A stretch of 64,000 nucleotides of DNA from an uncultured Polaribacter sp. (lineage in GTDB: Bacteria; Bacteroidota; Bacteroidia; Flavobacteriales; Flavobacteriaceae), in contig CANMHT010000004.1 in the NCBI GenBank assembly GCA_947497755.1, positions 1-64,000 on the forward strand. The letters run 5' to 3'. The first letter of the stretch is position 1, and each line of letters opens with the position of its first letter. Below are positions 25,870-34,318 of this stretch, piece after piece. A program made the translations under genes and the position numbers. The notes under the pieces were generated by a model, which ran no database searches, was not told the origin of the DNA, and saw only the letters and a list, made by a program, of their open reading frames with translations.

Positions 25870-28611
25870 TTAATGAGGGTCATCATTGATGCTATATTCA
25901 TCAATCTCTAAATTACTATAACCATATTTATCTAAGCCTAAACCGAAATACAGGTAATCTCCTTTTTTAAATACTGCATGATTGTACATTTTTTTTAACA
26001 AAGGTGTTTTTTCAATCCACTTATTTAGATTAAAATCATAACCATAAAATCTATGTGATGTACCAGCTGCAGTAGTACCTCCACTGAAATATAGTGTGTT
26101 CCCAGTGTAGTATAGTCCTATATTATAATAAGAACTAGTTAAGTTTTTTGGACGCCCAAGATTTTTCCAAACCTCAGTTTTTATATTAAAACTATACAAA
26201 CTCCCTTGATAAGGGTTAATAAAAATTTTATCATCACCAAATGTGATATTCTCAAAATTAAAATGCAAACTACTAGGCTTATTAAACTTAACAAAGGTGC
26301 CTTTTTCTATATTGTATTTGTATAAATAGTTTTTTTCATTATTTACTATTCCATAAATATAACCATCTTTTACTACACCATTTTTTATGGCTAGATTAAT
26401 ATTTTTTACAGACCATTTTTTTAGCTTTATATTATATATAAATAACTTATTATATAAAGGGTAATACGCTAAATCTCCTACAGTAGATATGTATGCTTTT
26501 TCGCCAAAAATAGGTGTATTAAAAGGAGGAGAAACAGCATCGTAAATTTCCCACTTACGCTTAGAGGTAGAAAATTTATATGTTCCATTATTATTTACAA
26601 AAAACCAATTATTTTCATCAGAAAAAGAAATGTGTCTCCCATAGTAATTTAAACCATTAAATGAATCTTGAATTAAATTATGTGATTCTACACCTGTAAA
26701 GTTGCTTATATCTATTTTATCACTACCAACTTTTGCAGTCAATTTTATATTAGCAGGTAGTTTATAATCATATGGGAAAATAAATTCAATTTCTGAATTT
26801 GAAGATTTAACAATATTACATGATTTGTCATTTGCTAGGATACCTACTCTATCTAAATTTTCTCCGGTAATTTTATATCTATCTCTTCTGGTACCCGATG
26901 TAGCACTTATAGAGTTAGTATGTATCGATACTTTCTTTACATTAAACTCTATTTCATTTGATTTTTGACCAGCTGTTTCTACATATAATCTATGAGTTCC
27001 TGATGCTATATTAACTAAGTCAAAATAGATTTTATTATTAGAGATTGAATAAGAAGAATTATTTAATCTAGGTACTTTTTTATTGTCAATGTATATACTT
27101 GTAAAGCTGCTATAAGCAAAATTATTACCAGTTAAAACAACTTGATCAAAAAAACTGAAATTAGTTTTATTTATTGCTGTAATTTCTGGAGGAAGAATTT
27201 TAACATTCTTAGTGTCAGAGCCAAATTGAGTATTTATTTGAACCTCTAATTCGCCAGGTGAGATTATTTTATAATTATGATGATAAAATCTAATATCTAA
27301 CCATTTGAGTAAAGATAATTTGAGATTTCCTTTATTATCCACTTCACTACGTACACGAAAAGGTTTTTTTCTATCTCCAATTTTTATGTCATCACCTAAA
27401 AAATTATCTGTATTCACAATAAAATTATCTTCTTCTAAGCTATAAACATCTTTATTGAACCCTAAGATTTTTGGCGGCAACATTTCAATTGTATGTTTGA
27501 CAACAAAATCACTAACTTTTAATTCTAAAATTGGATTAGGCGTTGTAAAATAAGAATTAATAACTACTTTTACTATTGTATCAGTATAGCTTAAAATAGA
27601 TTGTTCCCGATCTCCAATAAAAATTTTCGGAATCTTATTTTTTTGCTTAAAATACTTACCTATAATACTTATTGTGTCTAAAAAACCAAATTTATTAGTA
27701 CTTAGTTTTTCTATATAAGGTGTTGTTGTCTGGAAAAAATTTGGTTTGTAAATAACATTGTCTAATACTTTTAGCTTAACACTTACTTTACCTGAGGATA
27801 ATCCTTTAGGTACAATTGCTAAAATTTCTTTTGTCGACTTTAAATACTTTAAATCTGTTTTTTTATCTTCAATCCAGACCTCACTTATAGTTGAATTAAT
27901 ATTTTTTCCATACAAGCTCATTGTTTCTCCTACGTAACTTTCTCTAGTTGATACAGAATCTAATTTTGGAGAATCTACATTAAACACATCTTCTATATCA
28001 GTTTTTATACCACAACTTTCTAGACTAAACTTAAGTTCACTTTTTGTTAAATGCTCTGGAATAATAAATTTAATTATTGAATCTGTAGCAAGTATTGTAT
28101 TTAAACCATAATGCTTATTTATCCAAACTCGATTTTTTAAACCGGTATCAACACAAAAATTTTTCCCAACAATACTGATTGTATCATACACAAACCCTTT
28201 TTTTGGATATAAAGAGTCTATAATGATTGGAGTTGTCATTAAGCTTTTAAACTTTAATGTGTCTCCATAAATAATTTTGTTGTTTGTTTTAATGTAGGGA
28301 TATACACTGTAAATTGAATCTTTTATTAATTTTTTTGTTATAAAGGATTCAAATTTATTTTTAGTTAATGGGCCTAATTCTAATTGGTGCTTTTTCCCTA
28401 TTTTTTTAAACCAAATTACTCCATGGTCATCTATTTTGTCGTAATTTGTTAAATGATAATCCAATTGAGCTTCTGAAGTTAATCCAGAAATAGTATTTTC
28501 TTTTATTTTAAAAGAATTAAAAGAAGCTTCTCTTGGTTCTAAATCTTCTTCATTTTTGGTACATGAAAAAATAAGGACTAATAATATTATACCTGCAATT
28601 TTAAATTTCAT
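25870..28611 (-). CDS. Large lipoprotein with IPT/TIG repeats and C-terminal propeller-like domain
   Basis: 913 residues. The signal peptide ends in a lipobox with Cys17 (LIFSC), so it is probably outer-membrane anchored. After a fibronectin-like segment (about 30-125), several IPT/TIG-type beta domains follow, each opening with a phrase such as IDSLYPKKGFVYDTISIVGKNF (two parts, residues 130-152), VGETMSLYGKNI, FGFLDTISIIGKYF or FFDQVVLTGNNF. The last 260 residues have kelch-like blades (for example NKWIEKTPLLKKMYNHAVFK, KGDYLYFGLG). Likely role: surface binding or adhesion; the ligand is unknown. It stands alone between two operons. Confidence 0.75.
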   Translation of the reverse strand: MKFKIAGIILLVLIFSCTKNEEDLEPREASFNSFKIKENTISGLTSEAQLDYHLTNYDKIDDHGVIWFKKIGKKHQLELGPLTKNKFESFITKKLIKDSIYSVYPYIKTNNKIIYGDTLKFKSLMTTPIIIDSLYPKKGFVYDTISIVGKNFCVDTGLKNRVWINKHYGLNTILATDSIIKFIIPEHLTKSELKFSLESCGIKTDIEDVFNVDSPKLDSVSTRESYVGETMSLYGKNINSTISEVWIEDKKTDLKYLKSTKEILAIVPKGLSSGKVSVKLKVLDNVIYKPNFFQTTTPYIEKLSTNKFGFLDTISIIGKYFKQKNKIPKIFIGDREQSILSYTDTIVKVVINSYFTTPNPILELKVSDFVVKHTIEMLPPKILGFNKDVYSLEEDNFIVNTDNFLGDDIKIGDRKKPFRVRSEVDNKGNLKLSLLKWLDIRFYHHNYKIISPGELEVQINTQFGSDTKNVKILPPEITAINKTNFSFFDQVVLTGNNFAYSSFTSIYIDNKKVPRLNNSSYSISNNKIYFDLVNIASGTHRLYVETAGQKSNEIEFNVKKVSIHTNSISATSGTRRDRYKITGENLDRVGILANDKSCNIVKSSNSEIEFIFPYDYKLPANIKLTAKVGSDKIDISNFTGVESHNLIQDSFNGLNYYGRHISFSDENNWFFVNNNGTYKFSTSKRKWEIYDAVSPPFNTPIFGEKAYISTVGDLAYYPLYNKLFIYNIKLKKWSVKNINLAIKNGVVKDGYIYGIVNNEKNYLYKYNIEKGTFVKFNKPSSLHFNFENITFGDDKIFINPYQGSLYSFNIKTEVWKNLGRPKNLTSSYYNIGLYYTGNTLYFSGGTTAAGTSHRFYGYDFNLNKWIEKTPLLKKMYNHAVFKKGDYLYFGLGLDKYGYSNLEIDEYSINDDPH

Positions 28612-28625
28612 AGCAAATGTTTTGT

Positions 28626-28652
28626 CAAAAATAACAATTCTTTCTGAATCAA
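28626..28652 (-). promoter_or_regulatory. Promoter candidate of the IPT/TIG lipoprotein gene
   Basis: Minus strand: TTG (28652-28650), 16-bp spacer, TATTTTTG (28633-28626), matching TTG-N-TAnnTTTG with a short spacer. It lies next to the upstream operon's terminator. Confidence 0.45.
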
Positions 28653-28688
28653 AAAAGCCCTAACTCCAAAGTTAGAGTTAAGGCTTTT
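28653..28688 (-). terminator. Terminator of the sigma/DUF4252 operon
   Basis: A stem of AAAAGCC, one mismatch, then TAACTC pairs with GAGTTA and GGCTTTT across an 8-nt loop. On the minus strand it is followed by a T run. It lies 27 bp after the DUF4252 lipoprotein stop. Confidence 0.78.
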
Positions 28689-28715
28689 GTATTTAGAAAA
28701 ATGTGTTTGTTGAGA

Positions 28716-29258
28716 TTATTTTTTCTCAGAGAAAATACCACTAAATTGTTGTAAGTTTACTTTGTCAGTATCCAATCTTACTTCGTTTACCATCTTCATA
28801 ATATCAGATGGATTCATATTATCTCCTAAAATTCTAGCGATTCCTACACCGTATTTATCAGAATATCCAAAGGCTACAACTTCATCAATTTCATCATCAT
28901 TACCAGAGTAATATAAACGTACTTTCATTCCTTTTTGAGTGAATCTTATTAAGCTTTTATAGCTATCGCTCTTCAATATCTTTTCTAATTGAGCTTTTTC
29001 TGCTGCTACCTCATTTGTATTACTATCGTTTGCAGGTAATGCTACAACGTTAATTTTCTTTAAGGTTTTTAAAGTAGCTTTTGTTGCTTCAGATACATCG
29101 TCAGATTTTACTTGTAAAATACTTGCAGGTACATCAAAAGTAATAAATCCTGTTTTTTCTTGACTTTTAACTAAGTACGCTTGTAATGATTCATCTTGAC
29201 AAGAAGTAAATGAAAAAGCGACTAAAAAAGCGACTATTAATGTGGTTATTTTTTTCAT
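28716..29258 (-). CDS. DUF4252 lipoprotein
   Basis: 180 residues. The signal peptide ends with Cys20 in FTSCQ, a lipobox. The mature part fits DUF4252: ITFDVPASIL, TLKKINVVALP, IRFTQKGMKVRLYYSGNDDEIDEVVAFGYSD (in parts), then LGDNMNPSDIMKMVNEV. The family is found in Bacteroidota behind ECF sigma genes; its molecular role is unknown. It is the last gene of the operon and is preceded by a second DUF4252 paralogue 139 bp upstream. Confidence 0.8.
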   Translation of the reverse strand: MKKITTLIVAFLVAFSFTSCQDESLQAYLVKSQEKTGFITFDVPASILQVKSDDVSEATKATLKTLKKINVVALPANDSNTNEVAAEKAQLEKILKSDSYKSLIRFTQKGMKVRLYYSGNDDEIDEVVAFGYSDKYGVGIARILGDNMNPSDIMKMVNEVRLDTDKVNLQQFSGIFSEKK

Positions 29259-29397
29259 GTGTTTGATTTTATGGTTTCAATATTCCCGATTTTACTGTTT
29301 AAAATAACTTCTGAGAATCTCTAAAGTTATTTTAAACTCAGATCGATAATTGATTTTTTAGTGAATAATTTTTCTAGCAGTTTTTATAATGAAACTC

Positions 29398-29925
29398 TTA
29401 TTTTTTAGATCTTTTTTTATTGCTTTCATTTACAAAAGTATCAGCAATTCTAGATAATTTATTAATGTCGATCATTCCAGTTAAAGAAATAATTGCAGAT
29501 TCTGCATGTCCATCAGTCATTTCAGAAACACCACTAACATACATCAATACTTCACTTACATAGTCTTTCTTCTTTCCTGTTTTTACATAGATTTTAACTC
29601 TAGAGTTTTTGTCTTTAATTCTCATTAACTCTGTTAAACTAGAATTCTTAATGGCATTTTTAACCATAGATTCCATCTTTTTAGACACTTCTGCATTGGT
29701 CGTTTTAAAAACTTTTAATTCATTTAAATTCTGAATAACTTCAAAAACTTCTAAAGCTTGATTGTCTTTAATATCTGGGTTAAATTTCTTTAATAATTGA
29801 AAAGCATCTTTGTTAATGATAAAAGAAGATACTTCATCCATATTTTCTAATTTATCAAATATAGATTGTCCAAAACTTAGGGCTGGTGTTATTACTAACG
29901 CTATTAATACGATTATTTTTTTCAT
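29398..29925 (-). CDS. DUF4252 exported protein
   Basis: 175 residues. A signal peptide (about 1-19, ending LSFGQS) has no lipobox, so the product is soluble in the periplasm or exported. The DUF4252 pattern is the same as in the downstream paralogue: FIINKDAFQLL, LNELKVFKTTN, LMRIKDKNSRVKIYVKTG, VLMYVSG, ISLTGMIDINKL. It sits 32 bp after the anti-sigma-like gene. One soluble and one lipidated paralogue in the same operon suggests a paired envelope function; this is inference. Confidence 0.8.
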   Translation of the reverse strand: MKKIIVLIALVITPALSFGQSIFDKLENMDEVSSFIINKDAFQLLKKFNPDIKDNQALEVFEVIQNLNELKVFKTTNAEVSKKMESMVKNAIKNSSLTELMRIKDKNSRVKIYVKTGKKKDYVSEVLMYVSGVSEMTDGHAESAIISLTGMIDINKLSRIADTFVNESNKKRSKK

Positions 29926-29957
29926 GATTTCTTTCTTTTGTTTACTTGGTTTATTTA

Positions 29958-30380
29958 CTACTTGGTTTTTAAAATTTTGTTTACTGTGTCTTCGTACACA
30001 TATAAGCTTGCCATGGCTTCATTACCTTTATTAAGATTTGTAGATAATAATTTTAAGGTATTCATTACTTCGGCATATTGCTCTTTAACTTTTTGTTCTT
30101 CTAAGTAACTGTTTACCATAAAGGCTCCAGAGATTAAAAGCATTACAGAGGCAGCTACAGACATCCATCTCCAACTCTTCTTTTTAGTGTTTAGTTGTAT
30201 TGGTTTTGTAGATGTTTCTTCTTTGCTAAAGGCAAAATAACTAAACATTGCTTCATACTCTTGCAAATGTGGTGCAACATTACCAGAAGAAAAATAGTTT
30301 TTTAATGTTGCTTCTTCTTGCAAACTTGTTTCTGCGTTTAGATATTTTTCTAACAACTGTTCTATTCTAGATAATTCCAT
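29958..30380 (-). CDS. Putative anti-sigma factor, single-pass membrane protein
   Basis: 140 residues. The N-terminal 45 residues (RIEQLLEKYLNAETSLQEEA, then LKNYFSSGNV) resemble the sigma-binding start of Bacteroidota anti-sigma-like proteins. One TM helix spans about 70-91 (WMSVAASVMLLISGAFMV). Only about 50 residues lie on the periplasmic side. No zinc-binding His/Cys set and no FecR domain is visible. The start overlaps the sigma gene by 14 bp, as expected for a sigma/anti-sigma pair. The role is inferred from position and layout. Confidence 0.65.
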   Translation of the reverse strand: MELSRIEQLLEKYLNAETSLQEEATLKNYFSSGNVAPHLQEYEAMFSYFAFSKEETSTKPIQLNTKKKSWRWMSVAASVMLLISGAFMVNSYLEEQKVKEQYAEVMNTLKLLSTNLNKGNEAMASLYVYEDTVNKILKTK

Positions 30381-30876
30381 AATTGTGTTGTTTTATTAGT
30401 TCTTGTCTTATTGTTTTTCTTGCTCTAGATAATGCTACTCTCACTGCTGTCGGTTTTAAATCTAACATCTTACCGATCTCTTCAAAATCGTATTGTTCGA
30501 TGTCTCTTAATTGTATGACCAACTTTTGCTGCTCAGGTAATTTCTCTATAAGCAAATGTACTTGGCTTACACTATCTTGTTGCTCTATCTTTTTTTCAAG
30601 AGCAGTATCTTTTTCTTTATAATTGCTATGAACCAATGTTAAATTAGAGGCTTGTTTTGATTTTAACCTGTCAAAACAATAATTTTTTGTCATGGTCATG
30701 GCAAATGCTTCTACATTTTTATACTCTGCTAACTTTTCTTTGTTTCTCCATAATTTAAAGTACAGTTCTTGCGTTGCATCTTCTGCTTCTTCAGTAGAAA
30801 CAAGTAGCCTTTTGGCTAAACGAAAGACTTTGTCTTTAAAAGGTAAAACAGATTTTAAAAAGTCTGATTGATTCAT
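30367..30876 (-). CDS. ECF RNA polymerase sigma factor
   Basis: 169 residues, the typical ECF size. Region 2 lies about 10-80 (FRLAKRLLVSTEEAEDATQE, LYFKLWRNKEKLAEYKN, MTKNYCFDRL). Region 4 lies about 108-160 (LIEKLPEQQKLVIQLRDIEQ, YDFEEIGKMLDLKPTAVRVA, LSRARKTIRQEL). It heads an operon with the anti-sigma-like gene and the two DUF4252 genes, so it probably controls an envelope-related response and its own operon. The upstream gap of 156 bp is shared with the divergent S41 genes. Confidence 0.92.
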   Translation of the reverse strand: MNQSDFLKSVLPFKDKVFRLAKRLLVSTEEAEDATQELYFKLWRNKEKLAEYKNVEAFAMTMTKNYCFDRLKSKQASNLTLVHSNYKEKDTALEKKIEQQDSVSQVHLLIEKLPEQQKLVIQLRDIEQYDFEEIGKMLDLKPTAVRVALSRARKTIRQELIKQHNYGII

Positions 30877-31032
30877 TAGTTTTGGTTGATTAATAGTAAA
30901 AAACGTTATTTTTAATTGCTTTTACACCCTTACGACGACCGTAAATAATTTTTGTTACATCAATTTTTAAAAATGTACTATATTTATTTAAATTGCGTTA
31001 ATAAATAAAATCCTCTAAACACAATTACACGA

Positions 31033-32508
31033 ATGAGAAGCTATACTAAAGTACTTTTAATTTTTTTATTTTCTTTTGCATTGGTTAATTGTACTAAAGA
31101 AGATGAAATCCCTTCAGATGTAGAAATTAATGATTTTGTATGGAAAGCAATGAACGCTTATTATCTCTATCAAGATCAGATTCCAGATTTATCAGATAGA
31201 AGATTTAATAGTCAACCTCAATTAAATAGTTATTTAAGAGGTTTTGAAACCCCGAATGAATTATTTACCAGTTTAGTTTTTGATAGACCAACTACTGATA
31301 ATAAATCTGTTTTAGTAGATGATTATAATACTATTACTACTCCTTCTATTAGAACTTCTGTAACTCACGGAATGGAATATGGTATTGTTGCTGTACCAGG
31401 AAGTACTACTGAGGTATTAGGATATGTACAATATATATTACCTAGTTCTGATGCTGCTAGCAAAAGTATTTCTAGAGGAGACTTTTTTTACGGAGTAAAC
31501 AATACACAACTTACAAGAACTAATTATGAAACCTTATTAGAAGCAGCCAATTCTTATACTTTAAATATGGCTACTTTTGATGGAGTAACTGTAGAAGAAG
31601 ATTCTGTAATTGTTGGAGGAATAAAAGTACCAAGAACAGTAGATTTGGCAAAAAGTGGATATACATATTCTCCTATTGCTCTTGAAAAAAACATTGTTTC
31701 TGGAGCTAATAATATTGGGTATCTTTTATATAACAACGACTTTTCTAATAATTATATCAACGATTTAAATAATAGCTTTTTGCAGTTTAAAAATCAAGGG
31801 GTTAATCAATTAATTTTAGATTTAAGATACAATATTGGTGGCGGTAGTTTTGTAAAGAACATCAATCAAATTGCAAGTATGATTACTGGACAATTTACCA
31901 ATCAAACATTGGTTAAAGAACGTTGGAACAGCAAAGCACAACCTTGGTTTGAACAACATCAACCAGATTCTTTATTAACTAAATTTGCTACACATTTAAA
32001 TCCTACTACTCCAATTAATAGTTTAGAGTTAACAGATCTGTATATTATTTTAAATGGTAGTTCATCGAGTATAGAACTTCTTATCAATTCTCTTAGAGCT
32101 CATATCAATGTTCATGTCATAAATAGTAGAGCTACTTTAGGAAATAATACAGGAGCAATCAGCTTATACAATTCAATTGATTATGATTTTATTGGAAGAA
32201 GTGAAAATCATACAACGGCAGTACAACCAATTGTATTGGAGTTTTTAAATAATAATGATGAAACTTTTGATAATGGATTTACTCCAGATATGAGAATTTG
32301 TGCACAAGAAGATATTTTAAACTTAGGGGAAATTGGAGAAACAACAGATCCTGTTTTGAATAGTGTACTTAACTTTATCAATACAGGCGCTACACCTCCA
32401 CCGAATTGCAACCCCTTAAATTTTGAATTCTTGTTTAATTCTTTAAATAGACAAAGAATTGTAGATAACGGTGTGTTTATTAGACAAGATTTACCTAATA
32501 CCAATTAA
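31033..32508 (+). CDS. S41 peptidase-like lipoprotein lacking the catalytic lysine
   Basis: 491 residues. Lipobox Cys20 (LVNC). The N-terminal domain includes VEINDFVWKAMNAYYLYQDQ; a central PDZ-like region follows (YVQYILPSSDAASKSISRGD), then the S41 core with LILDLRYNIGGG. The nucleophile position S345 is kept (NGSSSSIE), but the motif has Ile where family members have Ser or Ala. The lysine expected 25 residues later is missing: G370-N371 stand there (RATLGNNTG). Known family chemistry uses a Ser-Lys dyad, so the protein is probably inactive or altered. The next gene, 4 bp downstream, is an intact paralogue, which suggests a scaffold or regulatory partner. Confidence 0.82.
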   Translation: MRSYTKVLLIFLFSFALVNCTKEDEIPSDVEINDFVWKAMNAYYLYQDQIPDLSDRRFNSQPQLNSYLRGFETPNELFTSLVFDRPTTDNKSVLVDDYNTITTPSIRTSVTHGMEYGIVAVPGSTTEVLGYVQYILPSSDAASKSISRGDFFYGVNNTQLTRTNYETLLEAANSYTLNMATFDGVTVEEDSVIVGGIKVPRTVDLAKSGYTYSPIALEKNIVSGANNIGYLLYNNDFSNNYINDLNNSFLQFKNQGVNQLILDLRYNIGGGSFVKNINQIASMITGQFTNQTLVKERWNSKAQPWFEQHQPDSLLTKFATHLNPTTPINSLELTDLYIILNGSSSSIELLINSLRAHINVHVINSRATLGNNTGAISLYNSIDYDFIGRSENHTTAVQPIVLEFLNNNDETFDNGFTPDMRICAQEDILNLGEIGETTDPVLNSVLNFINTGATPPPNCNPLNFEFLFNSLNRQRIVDNGVFIRQDLPNTN

Positions 32509-32511
32509 TAT

Positions 32512-33924
32512 ATGTTTAAAAAAATCCTTTTATGTTGCTTTGCGCTTGCTTTTTTTTCTTGCTCAAAAACCAAAGTTGATACTCCAACAGATTTAGAAAT
32601 AAATGATTTTTTATGGAAAGGACTCAATAGGTATTATTTATGGCAAGAAGATGTAACTAATTTATCTGATGTTCGTTTTTTAAACATTAATGAGTACAAC
32701 TCTTTTTTAAGTAGTGAACCGAATCATAGTATCTTTTTTGAAAATTTATTGTACAAAAAAAATGTTGTAGATAAATGGTCTTGGGTTGTTTCTGATTATA
32801 TCGCTTTAGAAAAAGCTTTTCAAGGAATTTCTTTACACAACGGAATGGAATTTGGATTGGTAAGTCAAAATGGTAGCACAACAGACCTTTTTGGCTATGT
32901 TAGATATGTATTACCAAATTCTAATGCTGCTGCAAAAAACATAAAACGTGGAATGCTATTCAATCAGGTAAATGGTACACAAATAACTTTAGACAATTAT
33001 CGTAACCTTTTATTTGGATCTTCTAATTATACTTTGGGTTTAGCAGATTATAATAATGGTGTAATTAGTACTAATGGGAATACGGTGAGTTTGGAAAAGG
33101 TAGAATACCAAGAAAATCCAGTATTTATAACAAAAGTAATTAATGCAGGAAATAAAAAGATTGGATATATTTTATACAATAGTTTTACAAGTTCTTATGA
33201 TGATGAATTAAATGCCGCATTTTTAACATTAAAAAATGAACAAGTAACACATCTAATTTTAGATTTACGCTATAATGGTGGTGGTTCGGTTAGAACAGCT
33301 GTTTATCTTTCTAGTATGATTACCGGGCAATTTCCAAATCAGTTATTTGCAAAAAAACACTTTAATAACAAGTTGCAAGCTGCATTTTCTAATCAAAGTT
33401 TAGTAGAAAATTTTGTCACTGAGATTGATAATGGAACAGTAAAAGAAGCAATCAATAGTTTACAATTAAATGATTTGGTTGTGATTACAACTGGTAGTTC
33501 TGCTTCGGCTTCTGAATTGGTAATTAACAGCTTAGATCCATATATAAATGTTACAACAATTGGAACCAGAACACGTGGTAAATATGCAGGCTCTGTTACT
33601 TTATATGATTCACCTAATTTTTCAAGAACCAAAGTAAACCCAAATCACAATTGGGCTATGCAACCTATTGTTCTAGAAATAAAAAACAAATTGGGTGAAA
33701 ACGACAAAGATGGTTTTGATCCTAACATACCTTTATCAGAAGATTATGGTAATTTAGGACAAATTGGAGAACTTACAGATCCTTTACTTAATAGAGCTGT
33801 ACAATTTATTACTACAGGTTCTAAAGGAGCTCATTTCTCTAAAAACAACTTACAGTTTATAGAAGTATCCAATTCTAAATTAGCACTTCCTACACAAAAC
33901 AATATGTATATTGATTTAAACTAG
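32512..33924 (+). CDS. S41 family C-terminal-processing-type peptidase, lipoprotein
   Basis: 470 residues. Lipobox Cys16 (FFSC). Same layout as the upstream paralogue: LEINDFLWKGLNRYYLWQED, PDZ-like VRYVLPNSNAAAKNIKRG, LILDLRYNGGGS, and the catalytic dyad S332 (SASASE context) and K357 in GTRTRGKYAG, exactly 25 residues apart as in CtpA/Prc. Likely an active serine protease tethered to the envelope. Its stop overlaps the convergent gene stop in a shared CTAG. Confidence 0.9.
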   Translation: MFKKILLCCFALAFFSCSKTKVDTPTDLEINDFLWKGLNRYYLWQEDVTNLSDVRFLNINEYNSFLSSEPNHSIFFENLLYKKNVVDKWSWVVSDYIALEKAFQGISLHNGMEFGLVSQNGSTTDLFGYVRYVLPNSNAAAKNIKRGMLFNQVNGTQITLDNYRNLLFGSSNYTLGLADYNNGVISTNGNTVSLEKVEYQENPVFITKVINAGNKKIGYILYNSFTSSYDDELNAAFLTLKNEQVTHLILDLRYNGGGSVRTAVYLSSMITGQFPNQLFAKKHFNNKLQAAFSNQSLVENFVTEIDNGTVKEAINSLQLNDLVVITTGSSASASELVINSLDPYINVTTIGTRTRGKYAGSVTLYDSPNFSRTKVNPNHNWAMQPIVLEIKNKLGENDKDGFDPNIPLSEDYGNLGQIGELTDPLLNRAVQFITTGSKGAHFSKNNLQFIEVSNSKLALPTQNNMYIDLN

Positions 33925-34310
33925 GATTTTTTTCTAACCAACACATGAATTTTTCGTGTTCTAGAAGTAAAATCTTTCGAAAACTTTGTAGGATGCTTTT
34001 CTAATGGTGGAAATTGCTCTATCCAAATAGTATCTTTATTAATAACTCTTAATAATCCCGGTATTTTTATTTCTTTTCCTGCTCTTTTTAAAGTAAAATC
34101 TATCCAAAAAGGAGATTGAGTATAATCCACTTTGTAATACACTGGCATTCCGTATCCCATTTGCGAAAAATAGGCATTCTTATTATTCGAAAATTCGTAT
34201 TCTACTTGCAGTTGTTTATCAATCCATTTTCCTTTTAAAGCAGTGTTTTTTTGACTAAATACATTTACACAAACAACCAGGGCAAGTGTTGTTAGTAATG
34301 TTGTTCTCAT
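33921..34310 (-). CDS. Exported small protein of unknown function
   Basis: 129 residues. A signal peptide (about 1-19, ending VFSQK) predicts export. The mature part begins with GKWIDKQLQVEYEFSNNKNA, a pattern seen in small lipocalin-like exported proteins of Bacteroidota, and ends in a basic RKIHVLVRKKS. I cannot assign a function. It is followed on the same strand by nothing of its own kind, and it lies 8 bp downstream of the patatin gene, with which it is probably cotranscribed. Confidence 0.65.
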   Translation of the reverse strand: MRTTLLTTLALVVCVNVFSQKNTALKGKWIDKQLQVEYEFSNNKNAYFSQMGYGMPVYYKVDYTQSPFWIDFTLKRAGKEIKIPGLLRVINKDTIWIEQFPPLEKHPTKFSKDFTSRTRKIHVLVRKKS

Positions 34311-34318
34311 AGGTTTTG

